Shown here piece after piece: positions 17,577-26,092 of a DNA stretch of 64,000 nt. The notes beneath the pieces were generated by a model. It did not search any database. It was not told the origin of the DNA and saw only the letters and a list, made by a program, of their open reading frames with translations. The stretch lies in assembly GCF_002159625.1 (NCBI RefSeq), contig NZ_NFIZ01000003.1:62001-126000 (forward strand). Reading direction: 5' to 3'. Made by a program: the position numbers and the translations under genes. Numbering within the stretch: the stretch's first letter is position 1; each line of letters opens with the position of its first letter. The DNA comes from Olsenella sp. An285. Lineage in GTDB: Bacteria > Actinomycetota > Coriobacteriia > Coriobacteriales > Atopobiaceae.

Positions 17577-18989
17577 CTACGCCAGCTTGAGGAACTCGCG
17601 GTAGCCGCGGTACGCCTCGTAGACGTCGGCCTTGCTCGTGGCCTCCCAAGGCGCGTGCATGGAGAGCACGGGCACGCCGCAGTCGATGACGTTCATGCCG
17701 TAGACGGCGAGGATGTAGGCGATCGTGCCGCCGCCGCCCGCGTCGACCTTGCCGAGCTCGGCGGTCTGCCAGGCCACGCCGCCCTCGTCCATCACGCGGC
17801 GGATGGTGGCCACGTACTCGGCGTCGGCGTCGTTGGAGCCGCCCTTGCCGGCGCGGCCGGTGTACTTGTTGAACGTGAGGCCGTGACCCAGGTAGCAGGA
17901 GTTCTTCGGCTCGAAGACGCTCGCGAACGCGGGGTCGAAGGCGGCCGAGACGTCGCTCGAGAGCATGTTGGAGCGCGCGAGGCAGCGGCGCAGCGCGAGG
18001 GCGCCGCCCTCGCCGGCGAGCTCGAGGACCTCGGCCATGGCGTCCTCGAAGAAGTGGCTCGTCATGCCGGTGGCGCCCACGGAGCCGATCTCCTCCTTGT
18101 CCACGAGCAGGGTCACCGCGGTGCGCGCGGGGGCCTCGCACTGAAGCTGCGCGACGAGGCTCGTGTAGGCGCAGACGCGGTCGTCCTGGCCGTAGCCGAG
18201 GATCATCGAGCGATCGAGGCCCAGGTCGCGGGCGGCGCCGGCGGGCACGATCTCGAGCTCGGCGGAGAGGAGGTCCTCCTCGTCGATGCCGAGGGTGTCG
18301 CGCAGGATGCCGAGCACGCCGGCCTTGACCGGGCTCTTCTCGGCGTCGGAGTCCTTGTCGTCATCTGCGTCGGCGCTCACGACGATGGGACGGTTGCCCA
18401 CCAGCACGTCGAGCATCTCGCCCTCGATGACCTCGGTGGCCTTCTTGGTCATCTGCTGGGAGCCGAGGTGGGGGAGCAGGTCGGAGATGCAGAAGACGGG
18501 GTCGTCGGCCTTCTCGCCAATGACCACGTTCACGACGCTGCCGTCCTTCTTGGCCACGACGCCGTGGATGGCGAGCGGCATGGCGACCCACTGGTACTTC
18601 TTGATGCCGCCGTAGTAGTGGGTGTCAAGGGTGACGAGCTCGTTCTTCTCCTCCACGGGGTCCTGCTTGACGTCCAGGCGGGGGGAGTCGACGTGCGCGC
18701 CGAGGATGTTCACGCCCTCGGTCAGCGGCGCGGTGCCCAGGTGGACGAGCATGAGGCTCTTGCCGCGGTTGACGGCGTAGACCTTGTCGCCGGGCTTGAG
18801 GGGCTCGCCGGACTTGATGCGCTCGTCGAGGCACTCGTAGCCGGCGGCGCGGGCCAGCTCGACGGACGCGGTGACGCACTCGCGCTCGGTCTTGTTGTCG
18901 GAGATGAAGGTCTTGTAGTCCTCGCAGAGGCTGTTCAGCGCGGCGAGCTGCTCCTCGCCGTAGCCCTTCCAGGCGTTGGGACGCTCCAT
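17577..18989 (-). CDS. M18 family aspartyl-type aminopeptidase
   Basis: 470 residues from ATG 18989 with AAAGGAG upstream. Metal ligands are seen in GAHVDSPRLD (His near 99), VDKEEIGSVGATG (Glu pair), DVSAAFDP (Asp) and the final SMHAPWE (His). That set places it in the M18 (ApeB/Lap4) family, which removes N-terminal residues from peptides in the cytoplasm, usually as a large tetrahedral complex. It is monocistronic, between a terminator and a 300-base gap. Confidence 0.92.
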   Translation of the reverse strand: MERPNAWKGYGEEQLAALNSLCEDYKTFISDNKTERECVTASVELARAAGYECLDERIKSGEPLKPGDKVYAVNRGKSLMLVHLGTAPLTEGVNILGAHVDSPRLDVKQDPVEEKNELVTLDTHYYGGIKKYQWVAMPLAIHGVVAKKDGSVVNVVIGEKADDPVFCISDLLPHLGSQQMTKKATEVIEGEMLDVLVGNRPIVVSADADDDKDSDAEKSPVKAGVLGILRDTLGIDEEDLLSAELEIVPAGAARDLGLDRSMILGYGQDDRVCAYTSLVAQLQCEAPARTAVTLLVDKEEIGSVGATGMTSHFFEDAMAEVLELAGEGGALALRRCLARSNMLSSDVSAAFDPAFASVFEPKNSCYLGHGLTFNKYTGRAGKGGSNDADAEYVATIRRVMDEGGVAWQTAELGKVDAGGGGTIAYILAVYGMNVIDCGVPVLSMHAPWEATSKADVYEAYRGYREFLKLA

Positions 18990-19289
18990 GGGGCTCCTTT
19001 CATCGTGGTTTACATAACAGACGAACGGTACAGGATTCTAGGCGAACGGAGTGTCGGGGGCCACTCATTTGTGCCGACGCCACCGAAGAACCGCGGATGC
19101 GTCCTTGCCCTCCGTTTTGAGGGTATTTCGCGGAGGCCCCACTGAGTATCGAATCGTCTTAGCCTCGAGTTTGCGCAGGTAGATGAATTGACACCCCTGG
19201 GGTAGTACTTGGCAGGGCTCTCTCAAACTACCCTCAAAATGAGACGCCCTGTCCTAGCACACGTGCAAACGTATGAAGTTAATGCGGGA
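18990..19289. other. Intergenic gap with a pair of 11-bp inverted repeats
   Basis: 300 bases without a gene, upstream of the M18 gene and downstream of the next minus-strand gene. TTTTGAGGGTA (19115-19125) is repeated inverted as TACCCTCAAAA (19229-19239). No clear promoter could be placed. Confidence 0.5.
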
Positions 19290-20141
19290 CTAATTGCCTG
19301 CCGACGAGGACGACCCGGAATCGGCGCTCGCGCCCGTTCCGTTGGTCGCGCCTTCGCCCGTTGCTCCTCCTGAGCCTGTCTCAGTGCCCGCGTCGGGGTC
19401 CGCGCCGGGGTCCGGAGCCGAATCCGGGCTCGCGGAGTCCCCCGTCTGGCTGTCGCCGCCGGTCGGCGCCTCACCGGAGGGGGCGTCTGTGCTCGTCTGG
19501 TCGTTGCCGGTGTCGGTTGTTCCGGCGTCGCCCTCGGGTTCGGACGGCTCCTCTGCGGGCTCGGTCGGCTGCCCGGGCTCCTCCGGGACCCCTTCCTCGG
19601 GGGCGGGGCTCTCCGGCTCCGGCTCCTCGACCGTGCTCGGCGAGCTGGGCGCGAGGCTCGGCCCTATGCCCTCGCCGCGCGTGGCGAGGCTCACCACCAG
19701 CGCGTAAACCAGCACCACCGCTACGGCGGCGAGCGCGGCGAACACGGCCACGCGCCGCGCCAGGCGCGCCCGCTCGCGACCGCGCGCGGCCTCGGAGAGC
19801 TCAAGCGGAGCGATGGGGGTGCCGGACGCCGCGACGCGCGCCGTCTCGTCCGCGGGCGTGGGCGCGGGCATGACGCGGGTCCTCTCCGTGGGGGTCACCC
19901 GGGTGGTCACGTCCGGGGCGATGGAGCGAATCTTCTCGGCGGAGGCGGAGAGGATGTTGCGATACACCTGCGTGGCAACGCTCGACGCAACGGCGCCGAT
20001 GACCGCTCCTATGATGGAGCCCGCGATGCCGATCTGCGCGGACAGCGCGAAGGACGTGGCCGCCGCAAGGCCGGTCGCCACGATTTGCGAGACGGAGAAT
20101 TCGCCCAGGAGGCCTCTCGAGCGCGCGTTCTTCTCGTCCAT
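19290..20141 (-). CDS. Membrane protein with long acidic Ser/Pro/Gly C-terminal tail
   Basis: 283 residues from ATG 20141 behind GGAGGGA. After MDEKN, encoded by a near-copy of the dispersed 12-mer, come a glycine-rich hydrophobic segment (about 18-50), a basic stretch, a clear membrane helix (VAVFAALAAVAVVLVYALVVSLA, about 131-153) and a tail of about 120 residues rich in Glu, Pro, Ser, Thr, Gly and Asp. The tail is probably outside the cell and disordered. Function unknown. Confidence 0.68.
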   Translation of the reverse strand: MDEKNARSRGLLGEFSVSQIVATGLAAATSFALSAQIGIAGSIIGAVIGAVASSVATQVYRNILSASAEKIRSIAPDVTTRVTPTERTRVMPAPTPADETARVAASGTPIAPLELSEAARGRERARLARRVAVFAALAAVAVVLVYALVVSLATRGEGIGPSLAPSSPSTVEEPEPESPAPEEGVPEEPGQPTEPAEEPSEPEGDAGTTDTGNDQTSTDAPSGEAPTGGDSQTGDSASPDSAPDPGADPDAGTETGSGGATGEGATNGTGASADSGSSSSAGN

Positions 20142-20341
20142 GCATCTCCCTCCAGAACCTGACAAAGTACCCTGGCACCATTGTCATCATGTACCCATTG
20201 CGGCGCCGCAATGGTCCGGCACACGAAGACCTAACATGCCGTTTCCCCAAAATATGTCTGTGAGACCGATTTCCCCGGCACGACGCGGTATCATCTATGC
20301 GTACTGTCCTTCCGGGTTTTCCAACACGTATGGAGGTCAAC

Positions 20342-21214
20342 ATGCTCGTCAACGCTACTGCCATGCTCCAGGCCGCGGCCAAGGGCCACTACGCCGTGGG
20401 CGCCTTCAACACCAACAACCTTGAGTGGGCGTCCTCGATCCTCGACGCCGCCGAGGAGCTGCAGTCCCCGGTCATTATCCAGTGCACGAGCGGTGCCGCC
20501 AAGTGGCAGATCAGCTACAAGGTCGTGGCTGACATCGTGAAGCAGCTCGTCGAGGACAAGAACATCACCGTGCCCGTGGCCCTGCACCTCGACCACGGCA
20601 CCTACGAGGACGTCTTCAAGTGCATCGAGGCCGGCTTCACCTCCGTCATGTACGACGGCTCCCACGAGGAGACCTTCGACCTCAACCTCAAGCGCACCGA
20701 GGAGGTCGTCAAGGCCGCCCACGCCAAGGGCATCTCCGTCGAGGCCGAGGTCGGCGGCATCGGTGGCGTCGAGGACGGCGTCGCCTCCAACGGTGAGCTC
20801 GCCGACCCCCAGCAGTGCAAGGCCATCGCCGACCTGGGCGTCGACTTCCTCGCCTGCGGCATCGGCAACATCCACGGCATCTATCCCGAGAACTGGGCCG
20901 GCCTCTCCTTCGAGCGCCTGGGCGAGATCAAGGCCCTGACCGGCGACCTGCCGCTCGTCCTCCACGGTGGCACCGGCATCCCCGTCGAGCAGATCCAGAA
21001 GGCCATCTCCCTCGGCATCTCCAAGATCAACGTCAACACCGACCTCCAGGTCGTCTTCGCCGAGGCTACTCGCAAGTACATCGAGGCCGGCAAGGACCAG
21101 CAGGGCAAGGGCTACGACCCGCGCAAGCTCCTCAAGCCGGGCCGCGACGCCATCGTCGAGCGCACCAAGGAGCTCATCGTCGAGTTTGGCTCCGAGGGCA
21201 AGTGCTGGGCGTAA
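20342..21214 (+). CDS. fba: Class II fructose-bisphosphate aldolase
   Basis: 290 residues from ATG 20342 behind TGGAGGT. GAFNTNN at 20-26, LHLDHG at 81-86 (catalytic Asp and zinc His), EAEVGGIGG, ACGIGNIHG (zinc His), VLHGGTGIP and ISKINVNTDLQ follow the zinc-aldolase order. It cleaves fructose-1,6-bisphosphate in glycolysis. Relatives acting on tagatose-bisphosphate are possible. Codon use is strongly biased, as expected for a highly expressed gene. Confidence 0.95.
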   Translation: MLVNATAMLQAAAKGHYAVGAFNTNNLEWASSILDAAEELQSPVIIQCTSGAAKWQISYKVVADIVKQLVEDKNITVPVALHLDHGTYEDVFKCIEAGFTSVMYDGSHEETFDLNLKRTEEVVKAAHAKGISVEAEVGGIGGVEDGVASNGELADPQQCKAIADLGVDFLACGIGNIHGIYPENWAGLSFERLGEIKALTGDLPLVLHGGTGIPVEQIQKAISLGISKINVNTDLQVVFAEATRKYIEAGKDQQGKGYDPRKLLKPGRDAIVERTKELIVEFGSEGKCWA

Positions 21215-21250
21215 CAAGAGGCACGCGCTCGCCGCATAGGTAACGCCGAC

Positions 21251-21279
21251 GCCCGGTCCCGCAGCGCGCGGGGCCGGGC
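21251..21279 (+). terminator. Hairpin terminator after fba
   Basis: GCCCGGTCCCGC (21251-21262) pairs with GCGGGGCCGGGC (21268-21279), 12 bp with one G-U, loop AGCGC. A weak T-containing tail follows. Confidence 0.7.
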
Positions 21280-21318
21280 GCCTTGCTGTGTCGCGCGGGC
21301 GTTCATCGGAGGCTGGTG

Positions 21319-21387
21319 TTCATCGCGCTCAGACGACCACGTTCGGCTTGTCGGCTGCCTTGGTTTTGGTCGTTTGAGCGCGATGGA
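21319..21387. repeat. Inverted repeat, copy 1 of the 20-bp-arm family
   Basis: Arms 21319-21338 and 21368-21387 match with two mismatches; both contain the CATCGCGCTCA word. The same arms, perfect, recur at 27576-27644. The rest of the 21215-21611 gap holds the fba terminator, this repeat and a dispersed 12-mer at 21435-21446; no promoter for dltA could be placed with confidence. Confidence 0.8.
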
Positions 21388-21611
21388 CGTCGGACGGGGA
21401 GTCCGCGTGCCCGTGGCCCGCCTCGTTGCGCCCCGGCGAGAAGAACATGGGCCTCGTCATGTGGAAACGGAGGGGACACCTTCCTTTAGCCGTCCTTTCA
21501 GGCTAGCCTATTCTTTCTCGCTCCATTGTGCTGATGTGCGGGCGGCGTCCCCTCGCCCCGCTCTCGGGCCTACCATGCCCGTGAGACGCGAGGCAAGGGG
21601 GAGGATTGGTC

Positions 21612-23189
21612 ATGGAGACGTCGGGAAACGCCCTTCTGGAGGCCGTTGAGAAAACCGCGACGCTCGAGCCGGGGGCGCCGGCGTTCAGGGCGAGTGACGG
21701 GAGCGTGACGTCCTACGGCGAGCTCTGGACGAACGTGCTCGACCTTGCGGCGGGCATCGGCGAGCACGTTGCGGGGAAGGACCCGATCATCGTGCTGGGC
21801 AGAAAGGATGCCCTCACCGTTGCCGCCATGCTCGCGTGTCTGGCGAGCGGTCACGCCTACGCCCCCGTGGACGCCGACCTGCCCGTCGCGCGCGTCCGCG
21901 ACATCGCGGGCCAGATGCCCTATCCCACCCTGCTCTCCACCTGCCCTGTTCCCAAGTCGCTGCGTACGGCCATCCCCGCCTGCACGATGCTTGACGCCCG
22001 CTCGCTCACCGAGGGCGTCATCGGCGTGGTCCCCGGGCGTGACGCGTGGGTCAGCGGGAACGAGACGCAGTACGTGATCTTCACGTCGGGCTCCACGGGA
22101 CGCCCCAAGGGGATCGAGGTGACGGCTGACAACGTGGCCGCGTTCATGCGCTGGCTCGTGACCTTCCCCGTCATCCGCGACGGGCACCGGGCCTTCCTCG
22201 ACCAGGCGCACTACTCCTTCGACCTCTCCGAGTACGAGCTCGTGGGCGCGCTCGCCACCGGTGGGTGCCTCTGCGCGGTGGAGGGGGCCGGCGACCTTGA
22301 CTTTGCGGCGCTCTTCTCGACTCTCGCGACGTCGGGCGTCGAGGTCTGGGTCTCCACGCCGTCCTTCGCGGACCTCTGCCTCGCCGACCCGAGCTTTGAC
22401 GAGCGCCTCCTGCCGCGCCTCGGGCTCTTCCTCTTCTGCGGGGAGACCCTCCACCACACCACGGCAGAGGCGCTGCGAGAGCGCTTCCCCCAAGCGATCG
22501 TGGCCAACACCTACGGTCCCACCGAGTCCACGGTCGCGGTGACGTATGGCGAGATAGGCGACGCGGAGCTTGCCGACCCCGCCCCACTGCCGGTGGGCTT
22601 GCCGCGCCCGGGCACCGAGCTCAGGATCGTCGACCACGAGACGGGGGAGGCCCTTCCCGCAGGAGAGACGGGCGAGATCCTCATCTACGGTGACACCGTC
22701 GCCAAGGGCTACTACGAGAACCCGGAGAGGACCGCTGAGGCGTTCTTCGAGACGCGCCTTTCGGACGGCACGCCGTCGCGCGGGTACCGGACGGGCGACC
22801 TGGGGCACCTCGACGCGGAGGGGGCCCTGCACTGCGAGGGTCGCCTCGACTCCCTCGTCAAGGTGAGCGGCTACCGCATCGAGCTCACCGAGGTCGAGGG
22901 CGCCCTCGAGGCCATCCCCGGGGTCGAGCAGGCGGCGGTGGTCCCGCGCGAGAGCCGCGGGCGCACGAGCAGCCTCAGCGCGTATGTGGTGCTGGACCCG
23001 GCCGAGCGCTCTCTGGTGCGCGACGCCGAGGGAGGCCGGGCGGACTTCGAGCTCTCCCGCATCCTCCGGGCCGAGCTCGCCCGTACCCTGCCCGCCTACA
23101 TGGTTCCCCGACGCGTGCGCGTGATCGACGAGATGCCGCTCACGGCCAACGACAAGGTCGACCGTCGCGCCCTTGCGAGCCGTGGGTGA
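21612..23189 (+). CDS. dltA: D-alanine--D-alanyl carrier protein ligase
   Basis: 525 residues from ATG 21612 behind GGGAGGAT. Adenylation-domain signatures: FTSGSTGRPKG at about 157-167, the NTYGPTEST core, YRTGDLG, and Lys near 515 in TANDKVDR. Together with dltB, dltC and dltD immediately downstream, this shows the enzyme that adenylates D-alanine and loads it on the carrier for teichoic acid esterification. The operon runs to about 27.6 kb with tight overlaps. Confidence 0.95.
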   Translation: METSGNALLEAVEKTATLEPGAPAFRASDGSVTSYGELWTNVLDLAAGIGEHVAGKDPIIVLGRKDALTVAAMLACLASGHAYAPVDADLPVARVRDIAGQMPYPTLLSTCPVPKSLRTAIPACTMLDARSLTEGVIGVVPGRDAWVSGNETQYVIFTSGSTGRPKGIEVTADNVAAFMRWLVTFPVIRDGHRAFLDQAHYSFDLSEYELVGALATGGCLCAVEGAGDLDFAALFSTLATSGVEVWVSTPSFADLCLADPSFDERLLPRLGLFLFCGETLHHTTAEALRERFPQAIVANTYGPTESTVAVTYGEIGDAELADPAPLPVGLPRPGTELRIVDHETGEALPAGETGEILIYGDTVAKGYYENPERTAEAFFETRLSDGTPSRGYRTGDLGHLDAEGALHCEGRLDSLVKVSGYRIELTEVEGALEAIPGVEQAAVVPRESRGRTSSLSAYVVLDPAERSLVRDAEGGRADFELSRILRAELARTLPAYMVPRRVRVIDEMPLTANDKVDRRALASRG

Positions 23190-23195
23190 CCCGAG

Positions 23196-24386
23196 GTGGA
23201 GTTCTTCGCCGACCCAGCGTTCTTCGTGCTTCTCGCCGCCGTGGTGGCGGTGGCGGCCGTGCTCGGCCTGACGGGGCACTCGCTCCAGCGCTGGGGTCTC
23301 GTGACGTCTGTCGTGTTTCTCGCCTGTCTGCTGGGCTCAGGACCTCAGACCGTGGCGCTCATTACGTTTCTTTGCGTGGCGCGCGTCTGCGTGGTGGTTC
23401 TGGCGGGCAACCCGGGTGACCAGCAGCTCTTCTATGCGTCCGCCGGACTCACGATGCTGCCGCTCGTGGTCTACAAGCTCACCGCGAGCAGCGTCTCGCT
23501 CTGGGGCTTCGCGGGCATCTCCTACGTGACGTTCAAGGCGCTCCAGGTGGTCTTCGAGGTGCACGACGGGCTCATCGGCCGCGACGAGCTGGGCCTTCTC
23601 GACTACCTGAGCTTCCTGCTCTTCTTCCCGCAGTTCACCTCGGGCCCCATCGACCGCAGCCGCCGCTTCCTCGCGGACGCCCATCGCGTGCCCCCGCAAG
23701 ACGAGTATGCCGGCATGCTCGCCCGCGGCATCCTGCTCCTGCTCGCCGGCATGGGCTACAAGCTGGTGCTCGCCCAGCTCGCGCAGCGCTGGTGGGTGCT
23801 CGAGCCCTGGGGCGACGGGCCCTTCCTCGCGGAGCTTGCCAACCAGGTGCGCATCACCTACGCCTACGCCGCCTACCTCTTCTTCGACTTTGCCGGCTAC
23901 AGCCTCATGGCCATGGGCGCGAGCTACTGCCTGGGCATCCGCTGCCCGCGCAACTTCCGCGCGCCGTTTCTGGCGTCCGACGTCATCGACTTCTGGAACC
24001 GCTGGCACATCACGCTCTCCACGTGGTTCAGGGACTTCGTGTTCATGCGCCTCACGCGCACGCTCATGCTGCGCGGGCGCCGGCGCGGCTGGCGCTGGGC
24101 GCGCGACCGCGTGCGCGTGGCCCAGGTGGGCTTTGTGGCCGACATGCTCGCCATGGGCTGCTGGCACGGGCTCACGGCGGACTACCTCGGCTACGGCCTC
24201 TACCACGGGGTCCTTCTCGCCGGCAACGAGTGGCTTCAGAAGCGCTCCGGGTTCTACCGCGCGCACCGGCGCGACCGCTGGATGCGCGCCCTCATGTGGT
24301 TCGTGACGCTCCAGCTGGTCATGCTGGGCTTTGCGATCTTTTCCGGTCAGGTTTCCTATCTCGTGAAGGGAGCTCTCAATGGGTGA
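23196..24386 (+). CDS. dltB: D-alanyl-lipoteichoic acid transferase DltB (MBOAT)
   Basis: 396 residues from a GTG at 23196; the ribosome site is weak, so coupling to dltA is likely. Multiple membrane helices. MBOAT features are FFPQFTSGPIDR, FWNRWHITLSTWFRDFVF and the conserved His in GCWHGLTADYL. It passes D-alanine from the carrier across the membrane. The stop overlaps dltC by eight bases. Confidence 0.94.
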   Translation: MEFFADPAFFVLLAAVVAVAAVLGLTGHSLQRWGLVTSVVFLACLLGSGPQTVALITFLCVARVCVVVLAGNPGDQQLFYASAGLTMLPLVVYKLTASSVSLWGFAGISYVTFKALQVVFEVHDGLIGRDELGLLDYLSFLLFFPQFTSGPIDRSRRFLADAHRVPPQDEYAGMLARGILLLLAGMGYKLVLAQLAQRWWVLEPWGDGPFLAELANQVRITYAYAAYLFFDFAGYSLMAMGASYCLGIRCPRNFRAPFLASDVIDFWNRWHITLSTWFRDFVFMRLTRTLMLRGRRRGWRWARDRVRVAQVGFVADMLAMGCWHGLTADYLGYGLYHGVLLAGNEWLQKRSGFYRAHRRDRWMRALMWFVTLQLVMLGFAIFSGQVSYLVKGALNG

Positions 24387-24633
24387 CGCGACTGAGTCGG
24401 TGAGGGAGCGGACGCTGTCTCTGCTCGAGGAGGTGTGCGGGGACCCCGCGGTGCACGACCATCTCGACGACGACCTCTTCGAGCTGGGGCTGCTCGACTC
24501 GATGGGAGCCATCGAGCTCCTTGTGGGCATCGAGGACGAGTTTGGGGTGTCCATCGCCCCCACGGAGGTCCCCCGCTCGGAGATGAACACGCCCAACAAG
24601 ATCGTCGAGCAGGTGGAGAAGCGGGTGGCGTGA
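24379..24633 (+). CDS. dltC: D-alanyl carrier protein
   Basis: 84 residues, the family size. The phosphopantetheine Ser is at residue 41 in GLLDSMGAIELL. It accepts D-alanine from DltA and delivers it to the DltB/DltD step. Its start lies inside the end of dltB, and its stop overlaps the dltD start as TGATG. Confidence 0.95.
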   Translation: MGDATESVRERTLSLLEEVCGDPAVHDHLDDDLFELGLLDSMGAIELLVGIEDEFGVSIAPTEVPRSEMNTPNKIVEQVEKRVA

Positions 24634-25925
24634 TGCGCGGCGAGAAGGACAGCGGCGAGAAGAGCCGTGGGACCGGTGGCGTCACGGCACGATCCCGCCA
24701 CCGCCTGGGACCCGGGACGCGACTGCTCCTGGGGGTCATGGCGGGGCTCGTCCTTGCCGGCGTGGGGCTGCTCGCCTTAGACGCGCTGCTGCCGGGCAAC
24801 GGGCCCGCCGACCCAACGAAGCTCTACGACTACGTCTACGCCGACGGCAAGTCGGAGAACGCCGACTTCGTCCTCGCGAACATGTCGGATGACTCCCACC
24901 TCTGCCTCGGCTCCTCGGAGTTCTACATCTCCAAGGACAAGGTGAGCATGTGTCCGCAGGCCGTCTTCGGGGAGAACGTGACGGGCGTGGACATGACGTT
25001 CGTGGGTCAGGGCTACGACCAGTCGCTCTGGCAGGCAATTGCCGCCGGGGCCTACGGAAGCCGCGTCAGGAACAAGAAGATCATGATCGTGGTCTCCCCG
25101 CAGTGGTTCTTCAAGGGCAACGGAGATCAGGACAAGTTCGAGAGCAAGTTCTCATACTCGCTCTATCGGGCATTCGCGCAGAACCCGGGCATCTCCGACG
25201 ACACCAAGGCTTACGTGCGGCGGCGCTGCCAGGAGCTGGGCGTGGATGAGGGCCAGCTTGCCGCCGCGTCCCATGACACCCCGCTCGACGCCGTCGACGA
25301 CTGGTTCTTCTCGCTCGCCGACAGCTGGCGCCTGCGCTCGCAGGTCCCCAACATCGTGAGCCTGGCTCCCTCGAAGAGCCCCGCGCGCACGGCGGGGGAG
25401 CCCACCGGAGAGCCCGACTGGGATGCCCTGCTCGCGGAGGCGCGCTCGGAGGGCGCCGCCGCCAGCGCCAGCAACGACTACGGCGTCTACGACGACTACT
25501 GGGAGCGCAACCACCAGTACATGCCCGAGCTCTTCGAGAACTTCCACGAGGCTGACTCCGAGTACGCCGACCTCGCGTGCCTGCTTGACGTGTGCGACGA
25601 GCTGGGCCTCGATCCCATGGTGTGCATCCTGCCGGTCCACGGCCCCTGGTACGACCTCGCCGACGTTTCCGTCTCCGAGCGGGCTGCCTACTACCAGCGC
25701 GTCCGAGACGTCTGCGACGAAGCGGGGGCGGCCTATGCCGACTTCTCGAGCTGTGAGTACGAGCGGTACTTCCTATGCGACACGGTGCACCCCGGCTGGG
25801 TGGGCTGGGTTCGCATCGAGCGGGCGTTCTACGACTTCGTGAACGGGTGCGACGACGATTTCCTGGGTGGCGCCGACTTTGGGGACGTCCCGGGACTCGC
25901 GGGCTCCTCGGGAGGCGATGCGTGA
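24633..25925 (+). CDS. dltD: D-alanyl-lipoteichoic acid biosynthesis protein DltD
   Basis: 430 residues from ATG 24633. A basic N-terminus with two near-copies of the dispersed motif (GEKDSGEKSRG) precedes a membrane anchor (about 31-52). The extracellular SGNH-like domain has LGSSEFYIS with catalytic Ser near 94-95 and the late DTVHPGWVGW with the Asp/His pair. It is thought to finish D-alanine transfer to teichoic acid outside the membrane. Confidence 0.93.
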   Translation: MRGEKDSGEKSRGTGGVTARSRHRLGPGTRLLLGVMAGLVLAGVGLLALDALLPGNGPADPTKLYDYVYADGKSENADFVLANMSDDSHLCLGSSEFYISKDKVSMCPQAVFGENVTGVDMTFVGQGYDQSLWQAIAAGAYGSRVRNKKIMIVVSPQWFFKGNGDQDKFESKFSYSLYRAFAQNPGISDDTKAYVRRRCQELGVDEGQLAAASHDTPLDAVDDWFFSLADSWRLRSQVPNIVSLAPSKSPARTAGEPTGEPDWDALLAEARSEGAAASASNDYGVYDDYWERNHQYMPELFENFHEADSEYADLACLLDVCDELGLDPMVCILPVHGPWYDLADVSVSERAAYYQRVRDVCDEAGAAYADFSSCEYERYFLCDTVHPGWVGWVRIERAFYDFVNGCDDDFLGGADFGDVPGLAGSSGGDA

Positions 25926-26092
25926 TGACAGATAAGCAGAACGCGGCTGGCGAGAAGAACCTGGCGCACCTGGCTCGCTGGGCGCCGGTCGGCGCATTTC
26001 TCGCCGTGGTGGCGCTCGTGGCGCTGGTCGTGTGGTTCGAGGTCTTCTCTGGCCTCGCGGGTCCGGTGCAGTTCATCTATGACAGCTTCTAG
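25925..26092 (+). CDS. DltX-like small membrane protein
   Basis: 55 residues from ATG 25925, overlapping the dltD stop. One membrane helix (about 20-42) and a C-terminal end QFIYDSF. The DltX family is a roughly 50-residue, one-helix protein ending in an FIY-x-x-F motif that carries the D-alanyl intermediate, so the ending and the operon fit well. Usually dltX is first in the operon; here it follows dltD. The N-terminus (AAGEKNLA) is encoded by an exact dispersed 12-mer at 25949-25960. Confidence 0.7.
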   Translation: MTDKQNAAGEKNLAHLARWAPVGAFLAVVALVALVVWFEVFSGLAGPVQFIYDSF